Below are positions 17,435 through 28,369 of a DNA stretch of 64,000 bases, piece by piece. Under the pieces are notes generated by a model. That model did no database searches, had not been told where the DNA came from, and worked only from the letters and a program-made list of their open reading frames with translations. Position 1 is the stretch's first letter. The number at the start of each line of letters is the position of its first letter. Made by a program: the position numbers and the translations under genes. This DNA is from Corynebacterium testudinoris (GTDB taxonomy: Bacteria > Actinomycetota > Actinomycetes > Mycobacteriales > Mycobacteriaceae). The stretch is taken from contig NZ_CP011545.1 in the NCBI RefSeq assembly GCF_001021045.1, positions 868,001 through 932,000 on the forward strand, written 5' to 3'.

Positions 17435-18784
17435 ATGTTCGAATCGACCACCACCAACTACTTCAGCGACGAGCAGCTCGACCACCACACGTCCGTAACC
17501 ACCCGCACTTACGTCATAGACACTTCCGTGTTGTTGTCGGACCCGTGGGCGCTGCGCAAGTTCGCGGAACATGCGGTCGTGGTGCCCGTCGTCGTCATCA
17601 CCGAGTTGGAAGCCAAGCGCCACCACCCGGAACTCGGGTGGTTCGCCCGCCAGGCCCTGCGCCTGCTGGAGGATCTGCGCTCCACCTACGAACGCCTCGA
17701 CCAGCCGGTGCCCATCAACGTTGACGGCGGCACCCTGCGGGTGGAGCTCAACCACCAGGACCAATCCGGGTTGCCTGCCGCATTCCGTGGCACCGAGGGC
17801 GATCACCGCATCCTGGCCTGCGCGTTGAACCTGCAGCTGGAGGGGCATGACACGACGCTGGTAACCAAGGATGTGCCGCTGCGCGTCAAGGCCGGCGCGG
17901 TGGGGCTGGCGGCGGATGAGTATCACGCGCAGGACGTCGTGTTCACCGGGTACACGGGCATGGAATCGCTGCACACCACCGCGGAGACCTTGGATGCGCT
18001 CTACCGGGAGGGCCGCGCCGAGGTTGCCGGGGCCGAAGACCTGCCGGTCCATTGCGGCGTGACCCTCACCAGCAACACCCAATCCGCGCTCGGCCGGGTG
18101 TGCGCGGATGGCACCGTGCGGCTCGTGCGCGGCGATAGCCAGGCGTTTGGTGTCCAGGGGCGCTCCGCTGAGCAGCGCGTCGCCCTTGATCTTCTGCTGG
18201 ATAGCTCCGTGGGCATCGTCTCCATCGGCGGGCGAGCGGGAACCGGCAAGTCGGCGCTCGCCCTGTGCGCCGGGCTGGAGGCTGTCCTCGAACGCAATGA
18301 GCACCGCCGGATCGTGGTCTTCCGTCCCCTCTACGCGGTGGGCGGGCAAAACCTCGGCTACCTGCCTGGCTCGGAAACCGAGAAGATGAATCCCTGGGCG
18401 CAGGCGGTGTTTGACACCCTGGACGGCCTGGTATCCGACAACGTCATGGCGGAAATCCAAGCCCGCGACCTCATCGAGGTCCTTCCGCTCACCCACATCC
18501 GCGGGCGCAGCCTGCATGACTCCTTCGTCATCGTCGATGAGGCGCAATCGCTGGAACGCAACGTCCTCCTCACCGTGCTCTCGCGCCTGGGCCGGGGTTC
18601 CCGCGTCGTGCTCACCCACGATGTGGCCCAGCGCGACAACCTGCGTGTCGGACGTCACGATGGGGTGCAGGCGGTCATCGAAAAGCTCAAGGATCACCAG
18701 CTCTTCGCCCACATCACGCTGCAACGATCCGAGCGTTCCGCCATCGCCGAGTTGGTCACCGACCTCCTCGAAGACAACCACTAA
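17435..18784 (+). CDS. PIN domain - PhoH ATPase fusion (PhoH2-type)
   Basis: 449 residues. The N-terminal PIN nuclease domain (about 20-165) has [19 protein letters not shown] and [17 protein letters not shown] with the expected acidic residues. The C-terminal PhoH domain (about 230-445) has Walker [13 protein letters not shown], then the Walker B-like FVIVDEAQ and [14 protein letters not shown]. Such proteins in mycobacteria unwind and cut RNA and can act as a toxin with a small antitoxin, but no upstream antitoxin is seen here. Start MFESTTT at 17435 follows GGGGAG; an ATG at 17384 is possible. Confidence 0.88.
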   Translation: MFESTTTNYFSDEQLDHHTSVTTRTYVIDTSVLLSDPWALRKFAEHAVVVPVVVITELEAKRHHPELGWFARQALRLLEDLRSTYERLDQPVPINVDGGTLRVELNHQDQSGLPAAFRGTEGDHRILACALNLQLEGHDTTLVTKDVPLRVKAGAVGLAADEYHAQDVVFTGYTGMESLHTTAETLDALYREGRAEVAGAEDLPVHCGVTLTSNTQSALGRVCADGTVRLVRGDSQAFGVQGRSAEQRVALDLLLDSSVGIVSIGGRAGTGKSALALCAGLEAVLERNEHRRIVVFRPLYAVGGQNLGYLPGSETEKMNPWAQAVFDTLDGLVSDNVMAEIQARDLIEVLPLTHIRGRSLHDSFVIVDEAQSLERNVLLTVLSRLGRGSRVVLTHDVAQRDNLRVGRHDGVQAVIEKLKDHQLFAHITLQRSERSAIAELVTDLLEDNH

Positions 18785-18833
18785 CCACGTGGGCGTTTGC
18801 GGGCCACGCGGACACTAGGAGACAATCGCGGGC

Positions 18834-19361
18834 ATGGCTGAAGCTACCTTCACTCTGCGACCCATTCGTCCGGAGGACTACCTCCAGGTCCGGGCAATCT
18901 ACGAAATGGGCCTCGAATCCGGGCACGCAACCTACGAAACCAAAGCCCCCACCTGGGAAGAATTCAGCCGGAACAAAATGATGGAAACCGTCTTCGTGGC
19001 GGTGGACATCGATGACCCGGACAAGCTCCTCGGCTGGGTGGCTGCGGCCCCCATCTCCTCCCGCTCCGTCTTCCACGGCGTGGTGGAAAACTCCATCTAC
19101 ATCCACCCCGATGCCGCCGGTCGTGGCGTCGCTGGGGCCCTGTTGGACAAGCTCATCGAGACCTGCCAGCAGCTGCAGAAGTGGGGCATCCACGCCTGGG
19201 TCTTCCCCGAAAACGAAGGATCCGCGGGACTACACAAGTCCCGCGGATTCCAGAAGGTGGGCACCTTCCACCACATGGCGAAGATGACCTACGGTGAACT
19301 CGCCGGCCAATGGCGCGACACGGATGTCTATGAGCTGTTGCTGCCCAAGCCCGGTGAGTAG
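18834..19361 (+). CDS. GNAT acetyltransferase (phosphinothricin N-acetyltransferase-like)
   Basis: 175 residues, ATG after AGGAGAC. N-terminal LRPIRPEDYLQVRAIYEMG, the Glu/Tyr region ATYETKAPTWEEF, the V-shaped strand NSIYIHPDAAGRGVAGALLDKLI with the acetyl-CoA loop, and C-terminal ENEGSAGLHKSRGFQKVGT are those of the PAT/MnaT branch, which N-acetylates phosphinothricin, methionine sulfone or similar amino acid analogues. The true substrate is unknown. Confidence 0.85.
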   Translation: MAEATFTLRPIRPEDYLQVRAIYEMGLESGHATYETKAPTWEEFSRNKMMETVFVAVDIDDPDKLLGWVAAAPISSRSVFHGVVENSIYIHPDAAGRGVAGALLDKLIETCQQLQKWGIHAWVFPENEGSAGLHKSRGFQKVGTFHHMAKMTYGELAGQWRDTDVYELLLPKPGE

Positions 19362-19369
19362 CCCCCGTT

Positions 19370-20920
19370 TTAGTCGATGGTGTCCTTGAGCTTTTCCTCC
19401 CGCACCGGCAGGAGCAGCAGGAAGGCGAAGATGGCCAGCGGCACCATGAGCAAGAACACCGGCGTCAGCCCGTCGTTGTAGGAGACAAGCACGGCGTCGC
19501 GGACGGCGGTGGGAAGCTCATTCACTGCGGCCGGGGTTAGCGAATTCGCCGCCCCACCTTGGGCGCTGAATTGCTGCGCCATCTCTGCTCCCGCGGGACC
19601 CATCGAGGCGAAGGCACCCGGCAGATTCTCCGCGAGGTTGGCATGCAGGTTGTGGATGAACATCGAACCGACCAGTGAAGCGCCCAACGAGGAACCGATC
19701 TGGCGGAAGAAGTTGTTCGTCGCCGTCGCCGTCCCCACCAGGGTGACGGGGAAGGAGTTCTGCACGATAAGCACCAAAACCTGCATCACCAGTCCCAGGC
19801 CGAAGCCGAAAACAAAGAACAGCCAGCCGAGCTGAACCAGGCTGGTATCCACCGTCAGCCGCGACATGAGGTACAGCGCGAACGCCACGATCGCCATCCC
19901 GACCAGCGGGTAGTACTTGTAATGCCCAGTCTTGGTGATGATGAAACCCACCACGGTGGAGGTGCCCACCATGCCGAGCATCATCGGAATCATCATGAGG
20001 CCCGCGTCGGTCGGGGAGAGCGTGTGCACCATCTGCAGGTACGTGGGGAGGTAACCCAGCGCGCCGACCATGGACAAACCGAGCACAGTGCCGGCGGCGG
20101 TGGTCAGTGCCATGTTCCGGTTGGCAAACAAGGACATGGGGATGAGGGGATCGACGACCTTGAGCTCAGTGATGACGAAGGCGATGGCCGCGCTGACGGT
20201 CAGGGCGCCCAGACCCAGGATGGTGGGGGACGTCCAGGCGTACTGCGTCCCGCCCCACGTGGTGAGCAAGATGAGCGAGAACGTAGCCACGGCAATGAGC
20301 ACGGTGCCCAGCCAGTCGTAGGTGCGGATGTTGGGCTTCGAACTGCGCAGGTCGAGCACCAACAACGATACGAGGAGTGCCAAGATACCGAGTGGCAGGT
20401 TCATCCACAGGCCCCAGCGCCAACCGGGTCCGTCGGTGAACCAACCGCCCAGCACCGGGCCGAGCACGGAACTCAGGCCGAAGACGGCTCCCATCATGCC
20501 CATGTATTTGCCGCGCTCGCGGGCCGGAACCACCTCCGCCATGATCGCCTGTGAGGTCACCATCATTCCGCCAGCGCCGAAGCCCTGGATGGCGCGGGCG
20601 ACGATGAGCAGTTCCATGGACTGCGCGGATCCACCCATGACGGAGCCGATGACAAACACGGCAATGCCGAAGAGGTAGAGCCACTTTCGCCCGATGCGGT
20701 CACCCACCTTGCCGAAGATCGGCATGGCGATCGTCATGGTGACTAGGAAGGCGGAGATGACCCAGCTCATGTGGTCGACGCCGCCGAGCTCACCGACGAT
20801 GGTGGGAAGGGCGGTGGAGAAGATCATCTGGCCCAGCGAGCTCATGAGCATCGTGGTCACGAGGGCGCCGAGGATGAAGCCAATGCGCGGAGCGCGGGTA
20901 GTAGTTGTGCTGGTTACCAT
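19370..20920 (-). CDS. DHA2-family drug efflux transporter (MFS, 14 TM)
   Basis: 516 residues with about fourteen membrane helices. LGQMIFSTALPTIVGELGGVDHMSWVISAFLVTMT and GDRIGRKW are EmrB/QacA signatures, and GWRWGLWMNLPLGILALL is the motif following helix 5-6. It should export cationic or amphipathic compounds by proton antiport. The start overlaps the end of the upstream TetR gene by seven bases, so both are one operon under the paired operator at 21587-21620. Confidence 0.92.
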   Translation of the reverse strand: MVTSTTTTRAPRIGFILGALVTTMLMSSLGQMIFSTALPTIVGELGGVDHMSWVISAFLVTMTIAMPIFGKVGDRIGRKWLYLFGIAVFVIGSVMGGSAQSMELLIVARAIQGFGAGGMMVTSQAIMAEVVPARERGKYMGMMGAVFGLSSVLGPVLGGWFTDGPGWRWGLWMNLPLGILALLVSLLVLDLRSSKPNIRTYDWLGTVLIAVATFSLILLTTWGGTQYAWTSPTILGLGALTVSAAIAFVITELKVVDPLIPMSLFANRNMALTTAAGTVLGLSMVGALGYLPTYLQMVHTLSPTDAGLMMIPMMLGMVGTSTVVGFIITKTGHYKYYPLVGMAIVAFALYLMSRLTVDTSLVQLGWLFFVFGFGLGLVMQVLVLIVQNSFPVTLVGTATATNNFFRQIGSSLGASLVGSMFIHNLHANLAENLPGAFASMGPAGAEMAQQFSAQGGAANSLTPAAVNELPTAVRDAVLVSYNDGLTPVFLLMVPLAIFAFLLLLPVREEKLKDTID

Positions 20921-21567
20921 GTCAGCTCCTTGGTTAATGTGGTGATGGTGGCGCCAGCGTCACGTAAGCGCTGGGTGCGATCGGTGGTGGGGCAGGGGCG
21001 GCTGACCTGGAGCCAGATGGCCTCCCGGACGAGCCCGTTGATGATGGAGGCTTCGACTTCGAGTGGCTCGTCCTGGAGAATCCGGTCGCCGGGGTGGGCT
21101 TCCAGGTGCTCCATGACGACCTCCTGCATCTGCGCGGATTGCTCCCGAAAACGGTTGAGCGAAAGCAATGCCACGGAGGGTTCAGAGGTCATGATTTGGT
21201 GCCGGCGTTCCTTCAGCGTGGCCAGAAATTCTTCCTCCGCCCCGCATTCCATATCGGCTGCCTCTAGGTCGTCGAGGGTTGCCGCAACGTAGTCGAGCGC
21301 GGTGGCCACGACGTTGGCCGAGGGCTGAGCCACGAACTCGGCGCGCCGATCATCGGACATCATGAGCCGGGGGTGTCCCAGGACGGCCTCGTCCTTGGAT
21401 TCCATGTAGTTAAAAAAGCTTCGCCGACTGATGTCGGCTGCGAGGCAAATGTCGTCGATGGTGATGTTGTCAAAACCATGCTTGACGACGAGCGCGGTTG
21501 CCGCGTCTTCAATCCTGCGGCGGGTGCGTGCTCGCTTGAGCTCCCGCCGTGATTTGTCGTTGTTCAC
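20914..21567 (-). CDS. TetR-family repressor of the efflux operon
   Basis: 217 residues, GTG start 21567. The helix-turn-helix is clear: RRIEDAATALVVKHGFDNITIDDICLAADISRRSFFNYMESKDEAVLG. It is the first gene of a two-gene operon with the DHA2 pump and lies 20 bases from a pair of palindromic sites, so auto-repression with drug-induced release is the likely scheme, as for QacR- and LfrR-type systems. The inducer is unknown. Confidence 0.9.
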   Translation of the reverse strand: MNNDKSRRELKRARTRRRIEDAATALVVKHGFDNITIDDICLAADISRRSFFNYMESKDEAVLGHPRLMMSDDRRAEFVAQPSANVVATALDYVAATLDDLEAADMECGAEEEFLATLKERRHQIMTSEPSVALLSLNRFREQSAQMQEVVMEHLEAHPGDRILQDEPLEVEASIINGLVREAIWLQVSRPCPTTDRTQRLRDAGATITTLTKELTW

Positions 21568-21586
21568 GATGGCGAAGCCTACACCC

Positions 21587-21620
21587 AGTGCAACTTTGCT
21601 ATCAAGTGCAAAGTTGCACT
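21587..21620. promoter_or_regulatory. Double palindromic operator of the TetR/efflux operon
   Basis: Two copies of AGTGCAANNTTGCACT, offset by 18 bases: a perfect one at 21605-21620 (spacer AG) and a partial one at 21587-21602 (spacer CT, last bases TTGCTA). Together they also form a 13-base inverted repeat (21587-21599 with 21608-21620). On the minus strand TTGATA and TAGGCT with an 18-base gap overlap the sites, so binding would block the promoter. Confidence 0.8.
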
Positions 21621-21641
21621 CGGTCTGTTTTTTGGGTTGGG

Positions 21642-21729
21642 GTACACAAATTCTCTAGAATGAATCGTACGACCAATCGTTTCCGCAGGTCGCGGAGAAT
21701 CGGCGATCGCATTCTAGAGAATTCGTACA
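21642..21729. repeat. Long inverted repeat (about 20-base arms) in the TetR-fumC gap
   Basis: AATTCTCTAGAATG (21649-21662) is exactly mirrored at 21710-21723, and GTAC lies outside on both sides (21642-21645 and 21725-21728). The 47 bases between are unrelated to the neighbouring genes. It is neither of the two regulatory features nearby: the operator ends at 21620 and the fumC terminator begins at 21743. It could be a remnant of a small mobile element or a large stem. Confidence 0.75.
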
Positions 21730-21742
21730 CGCCCACGCGAAA

Positions 21743-21776
21743 GACGCCCCCGCCAGCCGAAGCTAGCGGGGGCGTC
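21743..21776 (-). terminator. Terminator of fumC
   Basis: GACGCCCCCGC (21743-21753) pairs with GCGGGGGCGTC (21766-21776). Read on the minus strand it is followed by TTTC, 20 bases after the fumC stop codon. Confidence 0.85.
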
Positions 21777-21795
21777 GTCGACAACGCTGACCGGA

Positions 21796-23196
<1,401 letters not shown>

Positions 23197-23319
23197 GAAT
23201 AACCACCTTTGTTGTTTGAGGTTTGTGGTGACAAGGGCCCGGCGTGACAGCGTTATGGACGGGGAGGAAAGAGGCGACGCCGGGGAAACGCCTCCACCCG
23301 ATTTAGCGAGGGCCGACGC

Positions 23320-24333
23320 TTAGGCGTGCGGCTCCTTCGAGTAGTCGACCACGGAGTATTCCTGCAGCTTGGCCAGCTGGTGGCGGGATTCGACGTAGCG
23401 CACGGTGCCCGACTTGGAGCGCATGACCAAGGAACGGGTCGTGGCGCCGCTGGCGCGGTAGGACACGCCGCGGAGCATGTCACCGTTGGTGACACCGGTG
23501 GCGGCGAAGTAGCAGTTGTCCGAGGAGACGAGGTCGTTGATGCCGAGGGCCTGGTTGACGTCGAGGCCGGCCTCGCGGGCGCGACCTGCTTCGGCGTCGT
23601 CGGTCGGCCAGAGCTTGCCTTGGATTTCTCCTCCCATGCACTTGAGGGCGCAGGCGGTGATGATGCCTTCGGGGGTGCCACCGATGCCCATGGCCATGTC
23701 AATGGAGTTGGAGTCTTGGGCAGCGGCGATGGCACCGGCGACGTCGCCGTCGGAGATGAGGCGGACCTTGGCTCCGGCGCGGCGAATGTCAGCGATGAGC
23801 TCGATGTGGCGGGGACGATCGAGGACGACAATGGTGACGTCGGCAGGCAGGATGCCCTTGGCCTTGGCCACGGCATTGATGTTGTGGGCGACGGGCGCCT
23901 CGATGTCGATGGTGCCGGCGGCTTCGGGGCCGACGGCGATCTTGTTCATGTAGAACACGGCGGACGGGTCATACATGGAACCGCGCTCGGCGGCGGCGAT
24001 GATGGAGATGGCGTTCGGGCGGCCCTCCGCCATCAGGGTGGTGCCGTCGACCGGGTCAACGGCGATGTCGACCTCGGCGCCTTCGCCGTTGCCCACTCGC
24101 TCGCCGTTGAACAACATCGGCGCTTCGTCCTTTTCGCCTTCACCGATGACGACGACACCGTTCATGTTCACCGAATTGATGAGCTGGCGCATGGCGTCGA
24201 CTGCGGCGCCATCGCCCTCTTCCTTCATGCCACGGCCGACCCAGCGACCGGAGGCGAGTGCAGCTGCCTCGGTGACGCGGACCAGTTCCATCGCGAGGTT
24301 ACGATCCGGGGTCTCTGGGTGTCGTACATTCAT
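23320..24333 (-). CDS. glpX: Class II fructose-1,6-bisphosphatase
   Basis: 337 residues with start ATG 24333 ([12 protein letters not shown]) placed after GCAGGAGGCC; the longer frame to 24405 lacks a site. Metal and substrate motifs are [27 protein letters not shown] and [10 protein letters not shown]. It dephosphorylates fructose-1,6-bisphosphate in gluconeogenesis; in actinobacteria GlpX is normally the only FBPase. Confidence 0.96.
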   Translation of the reverse strand: MNVRHPETPDRNLAMELVRVTEAAALASGRWVGRGMKEEGDGAAVDAMRQLINSVNMNGVVVIGEGEKDEAPMLFNGERVGNGEGAEVDIAVDPVDGTTLMAEGRPNAISIIAAAERGSMYDPSAVFYMNKIAVGPEAAGTIDIEAPVAHNINAVAKAKGILPADVTIVVLDRPRHIELIADIRRAGAKVRLISDGDVAGAIAAAQDSNSIDMAMGIGGTPEGIITACALKCMGGEIQGKLWPTDDAEAGRAREAGLDVNQALGINDLVSSDNCYFAATGVTNGDMLRGVSYRASGATTRSLVMRSKSGTVRYVESRHQLAKLQEYSVVDYSKEPHA

Positions 24334-24519
24334 GTCATCGGCCTCCTGCAGGCGCTTTGGGGTTGAGAACACGGGTTGTAACCCGCCACCCGTATATTCT
24401 TGCATCTTCCACGTGCCTCAGGCGCCGTTTCTCCACCCGAAAGAGGGCAATAACGAGGCAAGTCGACCAATTCTGGGCCATTTTCCGGGAACCTGTCCAG
24501 GTCTGACATACTTGGTGCC

Positions 24520-25092
24520 GTGGCTGCAGCGGAAAAACCTCGGATTTATCAAGGCGGATGGGACATGATGTTGTCCCTCGGCATCATCATCATTGCGATG
24601 ATTGTGGTGGTTGGCACGACGGGTTTGTGTTCCTATGAGCCCGGGGCCCCGGAGAGTGGCCCGGTCCGGGAGGTCGATGCGGAGTCCTTCATGGGTATGG
24701 AGGCCCGGGCGACGAATTTCCCCGTCCGCTTGCCGGAGAACCCGGAAGGGTGGATGACCAATTCCGCCCGTCGGTCGATGATTGATGGTACTCAGGCCCC
24801 GGTGGTGGGCTGGGTGACCGCTGATCGTGGGTACATCGCGCTGACGCAGACGATGTTGCCGCTGGATGATGCTGTGAAGAACATCGACAGTGATTTCCGG
24901 GAGCTTTCCCGCACCGAGGACATTGCCGGGCAGGAGGTGCGGATCTATCACTCCGATGAGTCGGATGTGCGAGATCTGTGGGCCGTCGATATGGGCGATG
25001 TCCGACTGCTGTTCACGGGCGCTGGCTCCCAGGAGGAGTTCCGCACCATCATCGCGGCGACGATTAATTCCGCGCCGCTGCCGTCTGCTTAA
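24520..25092 (+). CDS. DUF4245 family membrane-anchored protein
   Basis: 190 residues, GTG start 24520 eight bases after a CATACT -10, so probably leaderless. A short head, one transmembrane helix (about 16-36, MMLSLGIIIIAMIVVVGTTGL) and an outer domain with VGWVTADRGYIALTQT and VDMGDVRLLFTGAGSQEEF are as in DUF4245 proteins. The stop is one base from the convergent xseB stop. Role unknown; it is conserved beside glpX and xseB in actinobacteria. Confidence 0.85.
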   Translation: MAAAEKPRIYQGGWDMMLSLGIIIIAMIVVVGTTGLCSYEPGAPESGPVREVDAESFMGMEARATNFPVRLPENPEGWMTNSARRSMIDGTQAPVVGWVTADRGYIALTQTMLPLDDAVKNIDSDFRELSRTEDIAGQEVRIYHSDESDVRDLWAVDMGDVRLLFTGAGSQEEFRTIIAATINSAPLPSA

Positions 25093-25093
25093 G

Positions 25094-25342
25094 CTACTCG
25101 GCTGAGGTGGCCAGTGCCTCTTCCACTCGCTGGGAGGCACCATCGAGGTGTTCCTCGCAGCGCTTGGCCAGTGCTTCGCCGCGCTCCCAGTATTTCAGAG
25201 ATTCGTCCAGGCCCATTTGGCCGAGCTCGAGGATCTTAACCGTCTCGATGAGCTCGTCTCGCGCCTGCTCGTATGACAGGGTTTCCACGCCCGGGAAGGC
25301 ATCGTCTCCGGCCTGACCAGTTCCTACGGTGTTGTCGTTCAT
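25094..25342 (-). CDS. xseB: Exodeoxyribonuclease VII small subunit
   Basis: 82 residues. [45 protein letters not shown] is the two-helix XseB core (alternating ELxxxVxxLExG...LxxSLxxYExG pattern). It assembles several copies on XseA to form exonuclease VII, which degrades single-stranded DNA to oligonucleotides. It is 19 bases downstream of xseA in the same direction. Confidence 0.93.
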   Translation of the reverse strand: MNDNTVGTGQAGDDAFPGVETLSYEQARDELIETVKILELGQMGLDESLKYWERGEALAKRCEEHLDGASQRVEEALATSAE

Positions 25343-25361
25343 TGCGTTTCTCCTGGGATTG

Positions 25362-26603
25362 TTAGTTGGCTGGGGTGGTGGACATGCCGGCGGCCGTGAT
25401 GGAACCGTCGGCGACCCGGATGCGTAGTTGGCTGCCCGGTGGGGATTGATCGATGGACATGACGACTTCTGGGTCGGAGCCGTCGCGCGGCACGACCTGG
25501 ACGACGGCGTAGCCGCGGGCCAGGGTGTTCGCCGGTCCGAGGGCGGAGACCTGGGCCCGCAGTGACTGCACCCGCGAGGTTTCCCGTTCCACGAGGTATT
25601 GAACGTCCCTGCGGATGAGCACCACGGCGCGTTCCACTGCTTCTCGACGCCGTCGGATCGGCGTCATCGGATCCGCCAAGGCCGGCCGGCTTCGCAGGGC
25701 CCCCAGGCCCTGCCGTTCCCGATGCACCCAGCCCCGCAGGGCTGCCGCCATGCGGGAGCGGGCTTCGCCGACGAGGGCACGCTCCTCGGCAACGTCTGGG
25801 ACGACGCGCTTGGCCGCATCGGTGGGGGTGGCGGCCCGCAGGTCGGACACATTATCCAGAACCGGGTTATCGGGCTCGTGCCCAATAGCGGAGACCACGG
25901 GGGTGTGGGCGGCCGCCACCGCACGCTGGAGGGCCTCCTCCGAGAATGGCAGGAGGTCTTCGACGCTGCCACCGCCGCGGGCGATGATGATGACATCGAC
26001 GGCCTCGTCGGCGTCGAGAAGCTGAAGTGCCTTGATGATCTCGGGGACGGCGGTCGCGCCCTGCACCGGGGTGTTGATGACCCGGAAGTTGACCGCGGGC
26101 CAGCGATCCTTGGCCACGGAGAGGACGTCGCGCTCGGCGGCCGAGCCGCGGCCGGTGATGAGGCCAACGCACTGGGGCAAGTAGGGCAATTGCCGTTTGC
26201 GGGCGGGATCAAAAAGTCCTTCCCCGGCCAGCTGTGAGCGCAACGCCTCGATGCGGGCGAGCAGCTCGCCGATGCCCACCGGGCGGATGTCGGTCACCCA
26301 CAGGGAGAAGGTGCCGCGGCCCTCGTAAAAAGCGGGCCTGCCCGACACCACCACCCGGTCGCCGTCTTTGAGAGGGGCAGCCAAGCCGCGGAGCAAACTC
26401 GTGGACGCGGTCAGCTGGACCGACGTCTCCGACTCCGTGTCCCGCAGCGTGAGGTAGGACAGCTTCCACGTCGGCTTCATGTTCACCTGGGTGAGCTGCC
26501 CCTCGACCCACACGGTGCCGAGCCGTTGAATCCAGGCCTTTACCTGGGCATTGAGCGTGCGAACCGGCCACGGGGCTTCCGCGGTAGAAGGGGTCGTCGT
26601 CAT
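25362..26603 (-). CDS. xseA: Exodeoxyribonuclease VII large subunit
   Basis: 413 residues from ATG 26603, after GCGGAGG; the longer frame to 26678 reads into the ispH promoter. The N-terminal OB fold ([14 protein letters not shown]...YLTLRDTES) binds single-stranded DNA; the catalytic core shows [36 protein letters not shown] and [25 protein letters not shown] with the conserved acidic and His residues. Together with xseB it forms the nuclease used in mismatch and break repair. Confidence 0.95.
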   Translation of the reverse strand: MTTTPSTAEAPWPVRTLNAQVKAWIQRLGTVWVEGQLTQVNMKPTWKLSYLTLRDTESETSVQLTASTSLLRGLAAPLKDGDRVVVSGRPAFYEGRGTFSLWVTDIRPVGIGELLARIEALRSQLAGEGLFDPARKRQLPYLPQCVGLITGRGSAAERDVLSVAKDRWPAVNFRVINTPVQGATAVPEIIKALQLLDADEAVDVIIIARGGGSVEDLLPFSEEALQRAVAAAHTPVVSAIGHEPDNPVLDNVSDLRAATPTDAAKRVVPDVAEERALVGEARSRMAAALRGWVHRERQGLGALRSRPALADPMTPIRRRREAVERAVVLIRRDVQYLVERETSRVQSLRAQVSALGPANTLARGYAVVQVVPRDGSDPEVVMSIDQSPPGSQLRIRVADGSITAAGMSTTPAN

Positions 26604-26698
26604 GAAAGCCTCCGCTATCGCTGCTGTGGTCGCCCAAGACGGACTGTGTGCCGCACCAATTCTAGGCATTGTCAGCACTCTTCGTTAGGGTGGGGGCC

Positions 26699-27652
26699 AT
26701 GAGCGATGATGAAAAGTTGGTCCTCCTGGCGGCCCCTCGCGGCTACTGCGCTGGCGTGGACCGGGCGGTGGAGACGGTAGAAAAGGCCCTGGATAAGTAC
26801 GGGGCGCCGGTGTACGTGCGCAAAGAAATCGTCCACAACCGCTACGTAGTGGACACCCTAGCGGACCGCGGGGCGATCTTCGTCGACGAAACCGATGAGG
26901 TCCCCAAGGGCTCCCACCTGGTGTTTTCTGCCCACGGTGTCTCCCCGGCCGTGCACTCCGAGGCCCGTTCGCTCAACCTGCAAACCCTCGATGCGACGTG
27001 CCCGCTGGTGACCAAAGTCCACAACGAGGTCAAGCGCTTCGCCCGAGATGGATTCCAAATTCTCCTTGTCGGACATGAAGGCCACGAAGAAGTCGAAGGC
27101 ACCGCAGGCGAAGCCCCCGAGGTCACCCACCTCGTCGACGGCGTGGAGGGCGTGGCAAAACTGCCCGACTTCCTCGACAACGAACCACTGGTGTGGCTGT
27201 CGCAGACGACCCTGTCCGTGGATGAGACGATGCAGATCGTCGCCCTGCTCAAGGAGCGTTTCCCGCACCTGCAGAACCCGCCGTCAGATGACATTTGCTA
27301 CGCCACCCAAAACCGCCAGGTGGCCGTGAAGGCGATTTCGGAGCGCTGCGACCTCATGATCGTCGTTGGTTCCCAGAACTCCTCGAACTCCAAGCGCCTC
27401 GTGGAAGTTGCCCTGGAGGCAGGGGCGAATGCGTCCTACCTCGTGGATTATGCCAACCAGATCGATGAGGCCTGGCTCGAGGGCGTGAGCACCGTGGGAG
27501 TGACCTCGGGCGCCTCGGTGCCGGAGATTCTCGTGCGGGAGGTGCTCGATCTTTTGGCAGCCCACGGCTTCCACAACGTGGAGGAAGTGACTACGGCGTC
27601 GGAGAAGATCGTGTTCTCCCTGCCGCGCGCCCTGCGCCCGGCTCGTACCTAG
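26699..27652 (+). CDS. ispH: 4-hydroxy-3-methylbut-2-enyl diphosphate reductase
   Basis: 317 residues. Last enzyme of the MEP pathway, giving IPP and DMAPP, and so feeding the Z-prenyl synthase elsewhere in the window. The three Fe-S ligands are Cys17 (RGYCAGV), Cys101 (ATCPLV) and Cys200 ([10 protein letters not shown]); HEGHEE and the SQTTLS strand are also present. Start MSDDEKLV at 26699 was chosen over 26669. The divergent partner is xseA. Confidence 0.97.
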   Translation: MSDDEKLVLLAAPRGYCAGVDRAVETVEKALDKYGAPVYVRKEIVHNRYVVDTLADRGAIFVDETDEVPKGSHLVFSAHGVSPAVHSEARSLNLQTLDATCPLVTKVHNEVKRFARDGFQILLVGHEGHEEVEGTAGEAPEVTHLVDGVEGVAKLPDFLDNEPLVWLSQTTLSVDETMQIVALLKERFPHLQNPPSDDICYATQNRQVAVKAISERCDLMIVVGSQNSSNSKRLVEVALEAGANASYLVDYANQIDEAWLEGVSTVGVTSGASVPEILVREVLDLLAAHGFHNVEEVTTASEKIVFSLPRALRPART

Positions 27653-28333
27653 TTAGGAGTACAGGTCATCGTCGAAGCGACGATGACGGCGGCGCTGAGG
27701 TTCCTCCGACTGGGGGCGGCGAACCTCACGCGGCGGTTGGGGCTGCTGGCGCACCGGCCGCTCAGAGGGCCGCTCAGTAGGCCGCTGACTGCGGCGGCGG
27801 TTGCGGGCCACCAATTCCTCAACCGTGACCTTGTTCGTCTGGGTGCGTGCGCGGGAAGCGGTCGCCCGGTTGCGGCGATCGGCTTCTGCCGTGCGGCGAC
27901 GTCGGGCAATGGCGCGAGTGTCTTCGACCTTTTCGTTGCGCTTGGACCACCACACGCGAGCCACCGCGATCACGGTGGCGGCGAGGGTGGTCCCAATGAG
28001 CGCAGGGAAAAACTGGGTGAGGGGGTAGATCGCCGTGACGATGGTCGTGGTGGAAAAAGCGGCGGTTCCCTCGGGGGCGAGGGATCGGCCAATCACCCAG
28101 GAGGTCACAATCGTCATGATGCCGAAGAGTAACGGCAACGAGGCGACGGTGAGGAAGAGCCCACGGACCTCAGTGAATGCCGCCACCACGATGCCGGCGA
28201 TGGCGAAACAGGCCAGGTAAGGCCACCCCATCGACTGGGAATTGAGGCTCAGCAGCAGCCCCGTGATCAGGGCTGCGAGGACTATTGCTATGCCCGACCA
28301 GGTAGGCAGGCCCGCGGGTTCCGGGGCCTGCAT
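27653..28333 (-). CDS. DUF6542-type membrane protein with basic tail
   Basis: 226 residues from ATG 28333, seven bases after AGGAG. Four transmembrane helices fill about residues 7-125 (WSGIAIVLAALITGLLL, YLACFAIAGIVVAAFT, LFLTVASLPLLFGIMTIVTSWVIG, FFPALIGTTLAATVIAVARVWW). The cytoplasmic tail is very rich in Arg, Gln and Pro (RRRTAEADRRNRAT..., RRRHRRFDDDLYS). It matches a corynebacterial family placed next to ispH. Its stop abuts the ispH stop. Function unknown. Confidence 0.75.
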   Translation of the reverse strand: MQAPEPAGLPTWSGIAIVLAALITGLLLSLNSQSMGWPYLACFAIAGIVVAAFTEVRGLFLTVASLPLLFGIMTIVTSWVIGRSLAPEGTAAFSTTTIVTAIYPLTQFFPALIGTTLAATVIAVARVWWSKRNEKVEDTRAIARRRRTAEADRRNRATASRARTQTNKVTVEELVARNRRRSQRPTERPSERPVRQQPQPPREVRRPQSEEPQRRRHRRFDDDLYS

Positions 28334-28369
28334 TCTATTTCTCCTGGGGGACGAAGTCGACACAAGGAA

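Noticed and set aside
17324-18781. 485-residue antisense frame over the PhoH gene
   Set aside because: Shadow of a gene with clear PIN and Walker motifs; composition is His/Arg/Gln-rich as expected for an antisense frame.
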